Shown here: positions 27,138-35,321 of the stretch, piece by piece
Layout of the letters: each line of letters starts with the position of its first letter
Position numbering within the stretch: the first letter of the stretch is position 1
DNA from: Paenibacillus sp. BIC5C1
GTDB taxonomy: Bacteria; Bacillota; Bacilli; Paenibacillales; Paenibacillaceae
NCBI RefSeq assembly: GCF_032399705.1
Contig: NZ_CP135922.1
Location: forward strand, 4,526,001 to 4,590,000
Direction: 5' to 3'
Length of the DNA: 64,000 nucleotides
Made by a program: the position numbers and the translations under genes
Notes under the pieces: model-generated
The model's database searches: none
What the model was told of the DNA's origin: nothing
The model's input: only the letters and a program-made list of their open reading frames with translations

Positions 27138-28064
27138 GTGGATATGGAATTCAGACAACTTCAATATACGCTGCAAATCGCGGCAGAGCGGAACTTCTCG
27201 CGGGCAGCAGAGAAGCTGCACATTGCCCAGCCTTCTTTAAGTCAGCAGCTATCCAAACTTGAAAAGGAACTGGGCGTACTGCTATTTCAGCGTAATACCA
27301 GCACCGTAGAGTTGACCCATGCAGGGGTCACTTTTGTAGAGCAGGCTCAGAAAATTATTGATGCAGTCGAGCTGCTCAGACAGGAAATGTCGGACATTTC
27401 CCAGCTGCGGAAAGGTAAAGTCGTTGTAGGCAGCATGCCGATCACGGGCTCTCACCTGCTTCCGCATGTGCTTCCCGCATTTCAGCAGGCCTATCCCGAG
27501 ATTGAAGTAACCTTGCTGGAAGACTCCGGGCTGACGCTTGAAAAGTTGACGGCTAGTGGCAAGGCTGACTTAAGTCTGCTATCCCTCCCATTGCAGGAGC
27601 CAAGTCTATCTTATGTAACGATTGGTGAAGAGCGAATTGATCTGGCTGTCCCCCCAAATCACCCGCTGGCACGCAGAGGAGATCCGGAGCATCCAGTTCC
27701 AGTACGGATGGAAGAGCTTCGCGATGAACCCTTTGTTGTGCTGAAGAAAGGACAGGGATTCCGCAAGCTTACATTTGATCTGTGTGAGGAGGCGGGGTTT
27801 GACCCCAATGTGGTGTTTGAGAGTACAAATATTGAGACGGTGCAGTCATTGGTGGCTACAGGTATGGGGATTACACTCGTTCCGCGCTTTATTGCCCGCG
27901 CGCCCCGCAGTGAATTTGTTCCTGTTTATGTACCGCTAGCTGAGCCAACTCCCAGTCGTACCCTTGTAGTTGCATACCGCCAAGGACGGGTTCTCTCCAA
28001 AGCCGCGGAGGCATTCATTCATACGTTTCAACAAACCGTTGCCGAGCTCTCTCAAGGAGAATAA
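27138..28064 (+). CDS. LysR family transcriptional regulator
   Basis: The 308-residue protein has an N-terminal winged HTH (NFSRAAEKLHIAQPSLSQQL) and a LysR substrate-binding domain (about residues 90-300, KGKVVVGSMPITGSHLLPHV). The GTG at 27138 is preceded by AAAGGA with seven bases spacing, which fits better than the ATG two codons later. The gene stands alone with its own promoter and terminator. The usual divergently transcribed target is not obvious; the nearest minus-strand unit upstream is the 41-codon ORF. The effector is unknown. Confidence 0.93.
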   Translation: MDMEFRQLQYTLQIAAERNFSRAAEKLHIAQPSLSQQLSKLEKELGVLLFQRNTSTVELTHAGVTFVEQAQKIIDAVELLRQEMSDISQLRKGKVVVGSMPITGSHLLPHVLPAFQQAYPEIEVTLLEDSGLTLEKLTASGKADLSLLSLPLQEPSLSYVTIGEERIDLAVPPNHPLARRGDPEHPVPVRMEELRDEPFVVLKKGQGFRKLTFDLCEEAGFDPNVVFESTNIETVQSLVATGMGITLVPRFIARAPRSEFVPVYVPLAEPTPSRTLVVAYRQGRVLSKAAEAFIHTFQQTVAELSQGE

Positions 28065-28112
28065 TTGGACGGTCAACGTATTAACCCTGCTCTATACATG
28101 GCAATAAAATAA

Positions 28113-28146
28113 ACAAAGGCTTGACCCATAAGGGCCAAGCCTTTGT
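28113..28146 (+). terminator. Intrinsic terminator after the LysR gene
   Basis: ACAAAGGCTTG (28113-28123) pairs perfectly with CAAGCCTTTGT (28136-28146), followed by TCTAT. The rest of the 28065-28558 gap holds only the 61-residue ORF. Confidence 0.85.
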
Positions 28147-28286
28147 TCTATACTCGTCTCCCGCATCCGCAGGATAAAGTTCTTACATGGTATTAGCAGT
28201 ACATCATCGTTACAGCACAATGTTGCTAAATCATCATTGAATTGTTAACGTAAAAACGTACATATGAGAATTTAAAGTTTGGCGGT

Positions 28287-28472
28287 TTATTTTCGCAAAT
28301 CACGTTCACTTGTCAGTCTGTTCTGTTGATTCACAAGGCGGCCTTCGTCCTGAACAGAATGTTCAGGGGGTGATAGCCCTCCTGCCCCATTCTCTAAGAA
28401 TGGCCTCAAGTGATCTACCCTAGTGTGTTCCTGTTCCAGTCTCCTGAGCGTATCTTTCACATGGTTGTCCAT
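28287..28472 (-). CDS. Candidate small hydrophilic protein (61 residues)
   Basis: I do not recognise a family. The protein is hydrophilic with many Arg, Glu and Gln residues. It begins MDNHVKDTLRRLEQEHTRVD and could be helical in its first 20 residues, with no Cys and no membrane segment. A full AAGGAGG lies 11 bases before the ATG, somewhat long but strong. No clear terminator follows. It lies alone between the LysR gene and mtnU in a 494-base gap. Real translation is likely but not certain. Confidence 0.5.
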   Translation of the reverse strand: MDNHVKDTLRRLEQEHTRVDHLRPFLENGAGGLSPPEHSVQDEGRLVNQQNRLTSERDLRK

Positions 28473-28558
28473 TGATTGATCATCCTCCTTGGTGACGGGA
28501 TAGTTATCATTACCCGCCTCCCGGATGAATAAACACTTTATTGGAAAAATACATACTT

Positions 28559-29380
28559 TTATTTGCTACCAAAATAAATGCCAGGTCTACGGTCTTCGAA
28601 TACCGGAATACGGCCACGAACCTCATCCACAAGCGATGGACGGATAACTCCGGTCACGATCTCTTCTCCTTCTCCGCCTTCAGCCACAATTTCACCCCAA
28701 GGATCAATAATGAGGGAATGTCCGAAAAATTCGGTATCTCCGCTTTTCCCTACGCGGTTGCAGGCAATTACGTACATCTGATTCTCGATGGCCCGTGCCG
28801 TTAATAATGTACGCCAATGGTGCAAGCGCGGGTTCGGCCATTCAGCGGGGACAATTAATGCTTTGGCTCCGTTCAAGGCAAGCGTTCGAGCAAGCTCAGG
28901 GAAACGGATATCGTAACAGATCGAAGCTCCAGCGGTGAGGCCGTTCTCCAATTCAAATATTTCCGGTTCTGCGCCAGGCTGCAAATACTTCTCTTCATCC
29001 ATCAGTCGGAACAAATGCAATTTATCGTAACGTGTCACCTGAGTTCCTTCACTATTATAGGCGTACATTGTATTGTAGATTTGGCCGTCACGTTTCTCCG
29101 CAATGGAACCACCAACGATGGAGATTCGATGCTTTTGGGCAAAAGCCGCGAGCCACTCTCTTGATTTCTCGCCCTCCGGGTCAGCAAGCTCATGAATTTG
29201 TTCCAAAGCATAGCCCGTATTCCACATCTCGGGCAGCACAGCCAATCCCAGGTCGGGAACCTGTTCTATCGCTCGTTCGAGCAAAGACTGCATATGTTTA
29301 TGGTTGGCCTCAGGGTCTCCGATCTGAATATCGCCCTGAATCAGGGCCACACGCATTTCCCTTTGTTGCTGTTCTGTCAT
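28559..29380 (-). CDS. mtnU: Carbon-nitrogen hydrolase, probable omega-amidase of methionine salvage
   Basis: The about 273-residue protein has the nitrilase-fold triad: Glu in VLPEMWNTGY, Lys in YDKLHLFRL and Cys in ASICYDIRFPEL. In B. subtilis mtnU (ykrU) lies beside mtnE, and it is thought to hydrolyse the 2-oxo acid amide formed in the last step of methionine salvage. Here mtnE lies about 3 kb away on the other strand. The ATG at 29380 is preceded by AGAGGAG; the in-frame GTG at 29389 overlaps that site and is rejected. The family call is firm and the MtnU role is probable. Confidence 0.82.
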   Translation of the reverse strand: MTEQQQREMRVALIQGDIQIGDPEANHKHMQSLLERAIEQVPDLGLAVLPEMWNTGYALEQIHELADPEGEKSREWLAAFAQKHRISIVGGSIAEKRDGQIYNTMYAYNSEGTQVTRYDKLHLFRLMDEEKYLQPGAEPEIFELENGLTAGASICYDIRFPELARTLALNGAKALIVPAEWPNPRLHHWRTLLTARAIENQMYVIACNRVGKSGDTEFFGHSLIIDPWGEIVAEGGEGEEIVTGVIRPSLVDEVRGRIPVFEDRRPGIYFGSK

Positions 29381-29428
29381 GACAAGCACTCCTCTGAACC
29401 GTAATACCTGTAATCATAGCTTGATCAT

Positions 29429-31075
29429 TCAAACATCTGCAACCTGTTTTCGTTCTGAACTCCTGCATAATAACTCGGGCAGCAATGTTAACAATCGGTT
29501 GCTCGTCATTGCATCGCCTACATTCCATGTTGTTTCCTCCACTACGTACACCTGCTCCTTCTGCACGGCTGGAAGTGCTCGCCAGCTAGGACCCTGCATC
29601 AACTTCTCTGTCGCCTGTCGTGCAATCACCTCTTCAGGAAGCAAGATAAATATATGGTCACCGGCATACTGACGAATCGCTTCTGACGAAATTTCCTTAT
29701 ACGCTCTGCCCGCGACAAGCGCCTCCTTCACTTTCGCAACGGGCCTGAACCCCATCGGATGATACAAGAGCGAGGTCAGACCAATATTGCCCATAACAAA
29801 TAATCGTGCTCCCCGATGATACGTGAATACAGAAGCCGTTCCCCCCGGTTCAATTGAGGCATGAATCTTCATCCACATCTTTTCCATACGTTCCTGATAG
29901 GAGGAGAGCCATTGTTCAGCCTCTGATTGCTTGCCAAACCAGCTTCCCACCCTGCAAATTCGATCTTCCAGCGTTGCGTGAGAGTTGTATGCCAGTGTGG
30001 GTGCAATTCTGGAAAATTGCTCATATTGCTGTTTGTTAGTACTGTCGAAAATGATCAGGTCTGGTCTCATCCGGACTGCCTCTTCCACATTAACCGGGGC
30101 AACTGCGTCATATGACTGATCTCCTAATAAACAAATGCCCAGCACTTGCAAATCTCCGCCGAAATCACCATAAAACATAATTCGCTCGGGCTGTGCCGGA
30201 ATATTCACATCATGACCCAACCAATCCTGAACCAGTGTTTGTTGCTGAATAGATCGGTCATATTGACGAGGCGATAATCCGGTCATTTGACGAAAACGCC
30301 TGCTAAAATAATACTCATCCTTAAAGCCGACCCGGGTTGCTATATCCCGAAGCGGTTCATCGGATTTACGCAGCCAATCCTTAGCATGTTTAATTCGTAC
30401 ATGGTTCACATAATCAAGCGGCCTGTGGCCTGTTAATTGTCTAAACAAGTTTGTATATTGCACTGGTCGGATATCTGCAAGACGGGCCAGTTTCGTTACT
30501 GTGATTTCCTCAGCGTAATGGTCTTCTACATATTGAATTGTACTGTGTAGTCTGGATTCCATACTCTGCTCCGTTTTTGGTGAAGTGTACCGGGTGATGA
30601 CCATCTCCATCCATCTCTGAAACTGTGCATTCAAATGGCTGTATTCGGCATCTGTTTGATAATCCCGAATGGCATACAATTGCTCCAACAGCCCACTCAA
30701 CTGGGCATAAGGATAACCGTTCAATTGATTTCTGTGTTCGAATACAGGACGCGTATACTGCTCAGGATCTCCCGTCAACACATGAATAACATCAAATGAT
30801 ATCACCATATATTTCAATTCCAATCGATTTCCATGTTCAATCTGATATCCCTCGCCTGGAGAAAGCGGGTAAACACATCCGGTGGTAAAGGGAAACTGTT
30901 CATGCCCTATATATATTCGACCTTCCCCTTCTTCACAGATCAAAAATGTATGTTTATCGCATGCCACTTCCAGCATCACCTGTTCTGGTTGTTCAATTCG
31001 TTGTTCCAGATGATCCAGTCGAAACATAAATGCTGAAAAATATACCCCCCCCGCATCGCCATTCAAAGCCTGCAT
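29429..31075 (-). CDS. AraC-family regulator fused to a siderophore-binding domain (Btr-like)
   Basis: The 548-residue cytoplasmic protein has three parts. These are a cupin-like N-terminus (about 1-170), two AraC HTH motifs (about 180-275, ITVTKLARLADIRPVQYTN and DIATRVGFKDEYYFSRRFRQ), and a ferric-siderophore periplasmic-binding-like domain (about 285-545) without a signal peptide. This architecture is that of B. subtilis Btr (YbbB), which senses bacillibactin. The C-terminal domain aligns along its whole length with the lipoprotein at 31278-32294 (for example WLGHDVNIPAQPERI against WTGHDVEVPVTPKRV). A Fur box lies over the promoter, and GAGGTG precedes the ATG. It probably activates siderophore uptake genes. 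Confidence 0.92.
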   Translation of the reverse strand: MQALNGDAGGVYFSAFMFRLDHLEQRIEQPEQVMLEVACDKHTFLICEEGEGRIYIGHEQFPFTTGCVYPLSPGEGYQIEHGNRLELKYMVISFDVIHVLTGDPEQYTRPVFEHRNQLNGYPYAQLSGLLEQLYAIRDYQTDAEYSHLNAQFQRWMEMVITRYTSPKTEQSMESRLHSTIQYVEDHYAEEITVTKLARLADIRPVQYTNLFRQLTGHRPLDYVNHVRIKHAKDWLRKSDEPLRDIATRVGFKDEYYFSRRFRQMTGLSPRQYDRSIQQQTLVQDWLGHDVNIPAQPERIMFYGDFGGDLQVLGICLLGDQSYDAVAPVNVEEAVRMRPDLIIFDSTNKQQYEQFSRIAPTLAYNSHATLEDRICRVGSWFGKQSEAEQWLSSYQERMEKMWMKIHASIEPGGTASVFTYHRGARLFVMGNIGLTSLLYHPMGFRPVAKVKEALVAGRAYKEISSEAIRQYAGDHIFILLPEEVIARQATEKLMQGPSWRALPAVQKEQVYVVEETTWNVGDAMTSNRLLTLLPELLCRSSERKQVADV

Positions 31076-31099
31076 GATGGTTCACCTCGTTTTTAAAAT

Positions 31100-31118
31100 G
31101 AGAATGATTATCATTCTA
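31100..31118 (-). promoter_or_regulatory. Fur box of the AraC-type regulator
   Basis: GAGAATGATTATCATTCTA, a near-perfect Fur box. It lies just downstream of a minus-strand TATAAT at 31132-31137 and about 25 bases before the start codon. Confidence 0.85.
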
Positions 31119-31180
31119 TATGTATGAACTGATTATAAGCGAGCTTTTGTCATTAATCCAGATCTCGCTGTAATCAGCAC

Positions 31181-31220
31181 AAAAAAGAGCTTTCAACGAA
31201 ATGTTGAAGGCTCTTTTTTA
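31181..31220. terminator. Bidirectional terminator between the lipoprotein and regulator genes
   Basis: AAAAAAGAGC-TTTCAAC (31181-31197) pairs with GTTGAA-GGCTCTTTTTT (31203-31219). It serves the minus-strand lipoprotein gene ending at 31278. Confidence 0.85.
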
Positions 31221-31277
31221 GTCGGCATTTTCGTTCTTAATCCAATACAATATTATGATGTATCAATCGATAAACAA

Positions 31278-32294
31278 TTATTGAATCATTTGTTTCGGCA
31301 ACTCTTTCAAAAGCCATTCTCTTGAAGTTGCATCACTTGAAGCCTTGATCAGGTCAAAGCGATACACTTTTCCTTCTTTTACAGCGGGCAGGTTCTTCCA
31401 AATCGGGCTATCCAACAATTCTTTGGTAGACTGCTTCGCATCATCCGTTACTGGGTCCAGTATAAATACGCGATCACCCGCTATTTCAGGCAGCTTTTCA
31501 GTAGAAATCTCTGCAAATCCCATTCCTTCATCTAATATTTTCTGAATTTCCGCGGTTGGCTTCATCCCATCGGCACCATATAACAACTGTGGCAGTCCTG
31601 CTCCGGCCATTACAAACAAGCGATTACCGGGATACATGGTGAATACCGAAGTCGTTTCCCCTTCTTTCAGTCCATTCTCATGAAGCTGCTTCCACATCTC
31701 TTCCGTTGCTTTATGATGGGCCGTGATCCAAGCTTCCGCTTCTGGCTTTTTGTTCAATAGATCACCAAGAGTTCGCATGCGATCGTCCAATGAGGCAAAT
31801 GAATCAAAGGTAACCGTGGGTGCGACCTTCGAGATTTGAGCATATTGTGCCTCATCGCTATTCGAGAAAATGATCAGATCAGGATTCAGGGTAAGCGCCT
31901 TTTCAACGCTCAATGGGAAACCTACATCTTCCGCTTGGGCTACCTGATCATCATATACAGTTCCATCTTGACGAAGAATACCTACTGGTACAACGCCCAG
32001 CGCTAGCAGATCACCTGTAACTTCACCATGATAAATTACACGCTTCGGCGTAACCGGAACCTCTACATCATGGCCTGTCCAGTCCTTGAACATCCGGGTT
32101 TCACCCTCATTGTTATCCGCGGATGCCGTCTGTTCCTGATTGGACTCATCTCCGTTTGTCTGTGTTTCATTAACCGTTTTGGAATCATCTGTTCCGGCAG
32201 ATGGAGTTGAAGTCTGATTTCCACAAGCCAGCAAAAGAATGGACAACCATGTAACTGTCAATAATACTGCCGTATTTCGTAAACCCTTTTTCAT
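31278..32294 (-). CDS. Iron-siderophore ABC transporter substrate-binding lipoprotein
   Basis: The 338-residue protein has a lipoprotein signal (WLSILLLAC, Cys near 24), an acidic Ser/Thr/Asn-rich linker to about residue 65, then a FecB/FhuD-type binding domain. It should deliver a ferric siderophore to an FecCD permease, which is not encoded in the window. A Fur box overlaps its promoter, so it should be made in low iron. GGGGGAG precedes the ATG. Its binding domain is paralogous to the C-terminus of the neighbouring regulator, which suggests both recognise the same siderophore. Confidence 0.94.
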   Translation of the reverse strand: MKKGLRNTAVLLTVTWLSILLLACGNQTSTPSAGTDDSKTVNETQTNGDESNQEQTASADNNEGETRMFKDWTGHDVEVPVTPKRVIYHGEVTGDLLALGVVPVGILRQDGTVYDDQVAQAEDVGFPLSVEKALTLNPDLIIFSNSDEAQYAQISKVAPTVTFDSFASLDDRMRTLGDLLNKKPEAEAWITAHHKATEEMWKQLHENGLKEGETTSVFTMYPGNRLFVMAGAGLPQLLYGADGMKPTAEIQKILDEGMGFAEISTEKLPEIAGDRVFILDPVTDDAKQSTKELLDSPIWKNLPAVKEGKVYRFDLIKASSDATSREWLLKELPKQMIQ

Positions 32295-32339
32295 TTCTAT
32301 TTCTCCCCCTAATAAGTGCTTCGTTCCTGTTTATGAATG

Positions 32340-32358
32340 ATATTGATTATCATTATCG
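32340..32358 (-). promoter_or_regulatory. Fur box of the siderophore-binding lipoprotein
   Basis: GATATTGATTATCATTATC, one or two mismatches from the Fur consensus. It lies immediately downstream of the -10 of the promoter at 32366-32395. Confidence 0.85.
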
Positions 32359-32365
32359 AGTATTA

Positions 32366-32395
32366 TCATAAAACAGGATTTCCCCTAATCTCAAT
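32366..32395 (-). promoter_or_regulatory. Promoter of the siderophore-binding lipoprotein
   Basis: On the minus strand, TTGAGA (32390-32395), an 18-base spacer and TATGAT (32366-32371); each hexamer has one mismatch. The 259-base region up to mtnE shows no S-box (SAM riboswitch) facing mtnE. Confidence 0.6.
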
Positions 32396-32553
32396 GGACA
32401 AAACAAAATATCTCATTTCAGTTTTGTACAAAAACTCAATATTGGCTCCACCCAAGTGTTCATGAAGTATTCTCCCCCTATACAGCTCGGGATTGACGTG
32501 ATAAATTAATGAGTACTATATTGCCATCTTTAATAACCGGAGTGATGTATAGC

Positions 32554-33762
32554 ATGACTAATCAGCCTAAAACATCGGGTGGTTCAGCCTTTACCATACC
32601 TACATCCGATGTAATGACACAACTTCCAACACAATTTTTTGCTACCCTAGTTCAAAATGTAAACCGCGAAATCGCAAATGGTCACGATGTGATTAACCTA
32701 GGTCAGGGTAACCCGGATAAACCTACACCAGCCCACATTGTCAAAACATTGCAGGAGTCGGCGGAGAACCCGCTCTATCACAAATATTCGCCTTTTAGGG
32801 GACATGCTTTCCTGAAGGAGGCCGTTGCTCAGCGTTACAAGGAAGATTACAACGTGGACCTAGACCCCGAAACGGAAGTTGCGATTTTATTTGGCGGCAA
32901 AACGGGCTTGGTCCAGTTGCCCCAGGTATTGCTCAATCCTGGCGACGTATGTCTCGTACCTGATCCAGGTTATCCGGATTATTGGTCCGGTGTGGCACTG
33001 GCGAAAGCGCACATGTCTTTCATGCCACTGCTGGAGTCCAATGCATTTCTGCCTGATTATGAAGCAATCTCTACCGAAGATCGGGAAAAGGCCAAGCTGA
33101 TGTTCCTGAACTACCCTAACAATCCAACATCGGCAACTGCCCCTCTTTCCTTCTATGAAGATACGGTAGAGTTCGCCATTCAAAATAAAATCGTCGTAGC
33201 CAGTGACTTCGCGTATGGTGCAATTGGATTTGATGGACATCGTCCAGTGAGCTTTTTGCAGGCACCAGGTGCTAAAGAAGTCGGCATTGAGTTCTACACA
33301 TTATCCAAAACCTACAATATGGCAGGTTGGCGTGTCGGATTTGCTCTGGGCAATGCGGAGATCATTTCCAAAATCAATCTGCTACAAGATCATATCTACG
33401 TGAGCCTCTTCGGGGGCATCCAGGCCGCTGCTGCGGCAGCTCTGACATCTTCCCAGGAATGTGTCACTTCACTGGTTGCACGTTATGAATCACGTCGCAA
33501 CGCTTTCTATGACGCACTCTCATCCATCGGCTGGCAGGCCCCTAAACCAGGAGGTTCCTTCTTTAGCTGGCTGCCTGTACCTGCAGGCTTTACTTCTGCT
33601 TCATTTGCTGACGTGTTACTACGTGAAGCAAAAGTCGCGGTAGCACCTGGTATTGGCTTCGGTTCACATGGTGAGGGCTATGTCCGCGCAGGACTGCTAA
33701 GTGATGAAGATCGATTAAGGGAAGCTGCGGAGCGGATTGGCAAGTTGAATTTATTCAAGTAA
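32554..33762 (+). CDS. mtnE: PLP-dependent aminotransferase, methionine salvage type
   Basis: MtnE transaminates 4-methylthio-2-oxobutyrate to methionine, the last step of salvage. The 402-residue fold-type I aminotransferase has DVINLGQGNPDKPTPAHIV, KYSPFRGH, LVPDPGYPDYWSGVAL, FLNYPNNPTSAT and the PLP Lys in EFYTLSKTYNMAGWRV. The sequence resembles B. subtilis MtnE (YkrV) from memory. GGAG lies 12 bases before the ATG at 32554; an in-frame ATG at 32509 has no ribosome binding site. It is divergent from the Fur-controlled lipoprotein. It ends 55 bases before the T-box transcript starts, with no terminator seen, so read-through into the pro operon is possible. Confidence 0.88.
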   Translation: MTNQPKTSGGSAFTIPTSDVMTQLPTQFFATLVQNVNREIANGHDVINLGQGNPDKPTPAHIVKTLQESAENPLYHKYSPFRGHAFLKEAVAQRYKEDYNVDLDPETEVAILFGGKTGLVQLPQVLLNPGDVCLVPDPGYPDYWSGVALAKAHMSFMPLLESNAFLPDYEAISTEDREKAKLMFLNYPNNPTSATAPLSFYEDTVEFAIQNKIVVASDFAYGAIGFDGHRPVSFLQAPGAKEVGIEFYTLSKTYNMAGWRVGFALGNAEIISKINLLQDHIYVSLFGGIQAAAAAALTSSQECVTSLVARYESRRNAFYDALSSIGWQAPKPGGSFFSWLPVPAGFTSASFADVLLREAKVAVAPGIGFGSHGEGYVRAGLLSDEDRLREAAERIGKLNLFK

Positions 33763-33782
33763 TTTACAGGTGCATAACCCCT

Positions 33783-33811
33783 TTGCATCTGCCAAGTTTC
33801 CATGGTATGTT
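33783..33811 (+). promoter_or_regulatory. Promoter of the pro-mtn operon
   Basis: TTGCAT (33783-33788), a 17-base spacer and TATGTT (33806-33811) with an upstream TG (extended -10). The predicted start is near 33818. Confidence 0.55.
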
Positions 33812-33817
33812 ATAAGG

Positions 33818-34068
33818 AAATATTGAACGAAACGTGATGACGGGACCAGTACGAGAGGATCAGCCGCGCCCAGAGAGTAAATTCCATCGGGCTGCAAGAA
33901 TTTACCGCGGCTTCTCTCCGAAACCTACCCCTGAGCGGCCTGTGATGCACAGGACAGTGCCTTCTGTTACAGGGCATGAAGCCGGATGATCCAATCATCA
34001 ATAAAGGTGGTACCGCGGAAGTAACGAACTTTCGTCCTTTTTAATTAAAAGGGCGGGAGTTTTTTTTG
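33818..34068 (+). promoter_or_regulatory. T-box leader, proline-specific
   Basis: The Stem I loop-E motif has AGTA at 33848-33851 opposite GAA at 33920-33922. The AGAGAG and GGGCTGCAAG apical motifs lie at about 33872-33899. The specifier read after GAA-A is CCT (Pro) at 33924-33926. The antiterminator T-box sequence AAGGTGGTACCGCGG lies at about 34004-34018; its TGGT bulge would pair with an ACCA tRNA end, which suits tRNA-Pro. The terminator stem covers about 34028-34060, ending in T8 (34061-34068). Uncharged tRNA-Pro should turn on the operon starting with proB. Confidence 0.93.
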
Positions 34069-34123
34069 TACCCAACGGTCTGCTCCAGGGTTAATCATTA
34101 ATATTTTTTAAGGAAGTGAAATC

Positions 34124-35227
34124 ATGACCTCACGTATTGTAGTTAAGATCGGAAGCAGTTCGCTTACTACGGAAGAAGGCGGGCTTGATCGGAGTGCCAT
34201 TACTTTTTTTGCTGGAGAAATTGCTGCCTTGGCCGAACAGGGCCACGAGGTTCTTCTGGTCACTTCGGGAGCGGTAGCTGCCGGATTCCGGGAGATCGGT
34301 TACCCTCAGCGTCCCAAGCAGTTGCATGAAAAACAAGCCGCCGCGGCTGTTGGGCAAGCTTTGCTGATGCAGGCATATCAACAGGCTTTCGCAGCGCACC
34401 GCGTTACTACAGCACAAATTCTGCTCACTCGTACCGACTTTCACAGCCGGAAACGTATGGGCAACGCGGGTATGACCGTGGAAGAACTGCTCAAACAGCG
34501 CGTCATTCCGATCTTTAACGAGAATGATACCGTATCTGTCGATGAATTGAAGTTCGGAGATAACGATCTCCTGTCCGCTCTGGTAGCGAATCTGGTCAAG
34601 GCACAGCATCTGGTCATTCTTACAGATACCAACGGTCTGTACACGGCCGATCCACGAAAGGATCCGTCTGCGTTTCGTTATGACCGCATCCCTGAAATTA
34701 CGGCAGAAATTTACGCCTATGCTGGCGGTTCAGGATCATCCGTAGGTACAGGCGGCATGCGATCCAAGGTAGATGCAGCCAAAGTGGCAACGCGTGGAGG
34801 CGTACCTGTCTTTGTTGGAAGTGTGAAGGAACCTGGAGATATGCAAAGAGCGGTTGATGGCACCGGAAAAGGAACGTATTTCGAGACTCGCCTTGCCGCT
34901 CTCTCTCGCAAAAAACAATGGCTTGGTTTCATGTCTACTCCGCTTGGTACCGTCGTTGTGGATAATGGTGCCGAAGAAGCACTGGTCCATGGTGGTCATA
35001 GTCTCCTGCCTGTAGGAGTTAAACGCGTGCTGGGTACTTTCCATGCCGGAGATGTTGTAGAGGTGCTGGGTATGGATGACACCTTGCTCGGTCGTGGTAT
35101 CGTCAATTATGATGATGACCAGCTACGGCTCATCGCAGGACTGCCAAGTGGCGAAGTAATGAAGCAGTTGAACAGCATTCATCGACTTGAGGTTATTCAT
35201 CGGGACGAGTGGATTACGTTAAAATAG
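34124..35227 (+). CDS. proB: Glutamate 5-kinase
   Basis: ProB phosphorylates glutamate in the first step of proline synthesis. The 367 residues comprise an amino acid kinase domain (VVKIGSSSLTTEEGGLD, VTSGAVAAGFREIGYP, PIFNENDTVSVDELKFGDND, ILTDTNGLYTADPR, GTGGMRSKVDAA) and a C-terminal PUA domain from about residue 275. AAGGAAGTG precedes the ATG. It is the first gene after the T-box leader. Proline feedback normally acts through the kinase domain. Confidence 0.97.
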   Translation: MTSRIVVKIGSSSLTTEEGGLDRSAITFFAGEIAALAEQGHEVLLVTSGAVAAGFREIGYPQRPKQLHEKQAAAAVGQALLMQAYQQAFAAHRVTTAQILLTRTDFHSRKRMGNAGMTVEELLKQRVIPIFNENDTVSVDELKFGDNDLLSALVANLVKAQHLVILTDTNGLYTADPRKDPSAFRYDRIPEITAEIYAYAGGSGSSVGTGGMRSKVDAAKVATRGGVPVFVGSVKEPGDMQRAVDGTGKGTYFETRLAALSRKKQWLGFMSTPLGTVVVDNGAEEALVHGGHSLLPVGVKRVLGTFHAGDVVEVLGMDDTLLGRGIVNYDDDQLRLIAGLPSGEVMKQLNSIHRLEVIHRDEWITLK

Positions 35228-35321
35228 AACACCTATAATCCTACCGAGTGTACTGCTCAGGTTTATATGAGATAGCCATTAAATAATCTTTTGTTTCCAC
35301 TTATATATATGGGAGGAATTT

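Noticed and set aside
32359..32553. Possible SAM riboswitch before mtnE
   Set aside because: None of the S-box core motifs or a terminator/antiterminator pair could be found.
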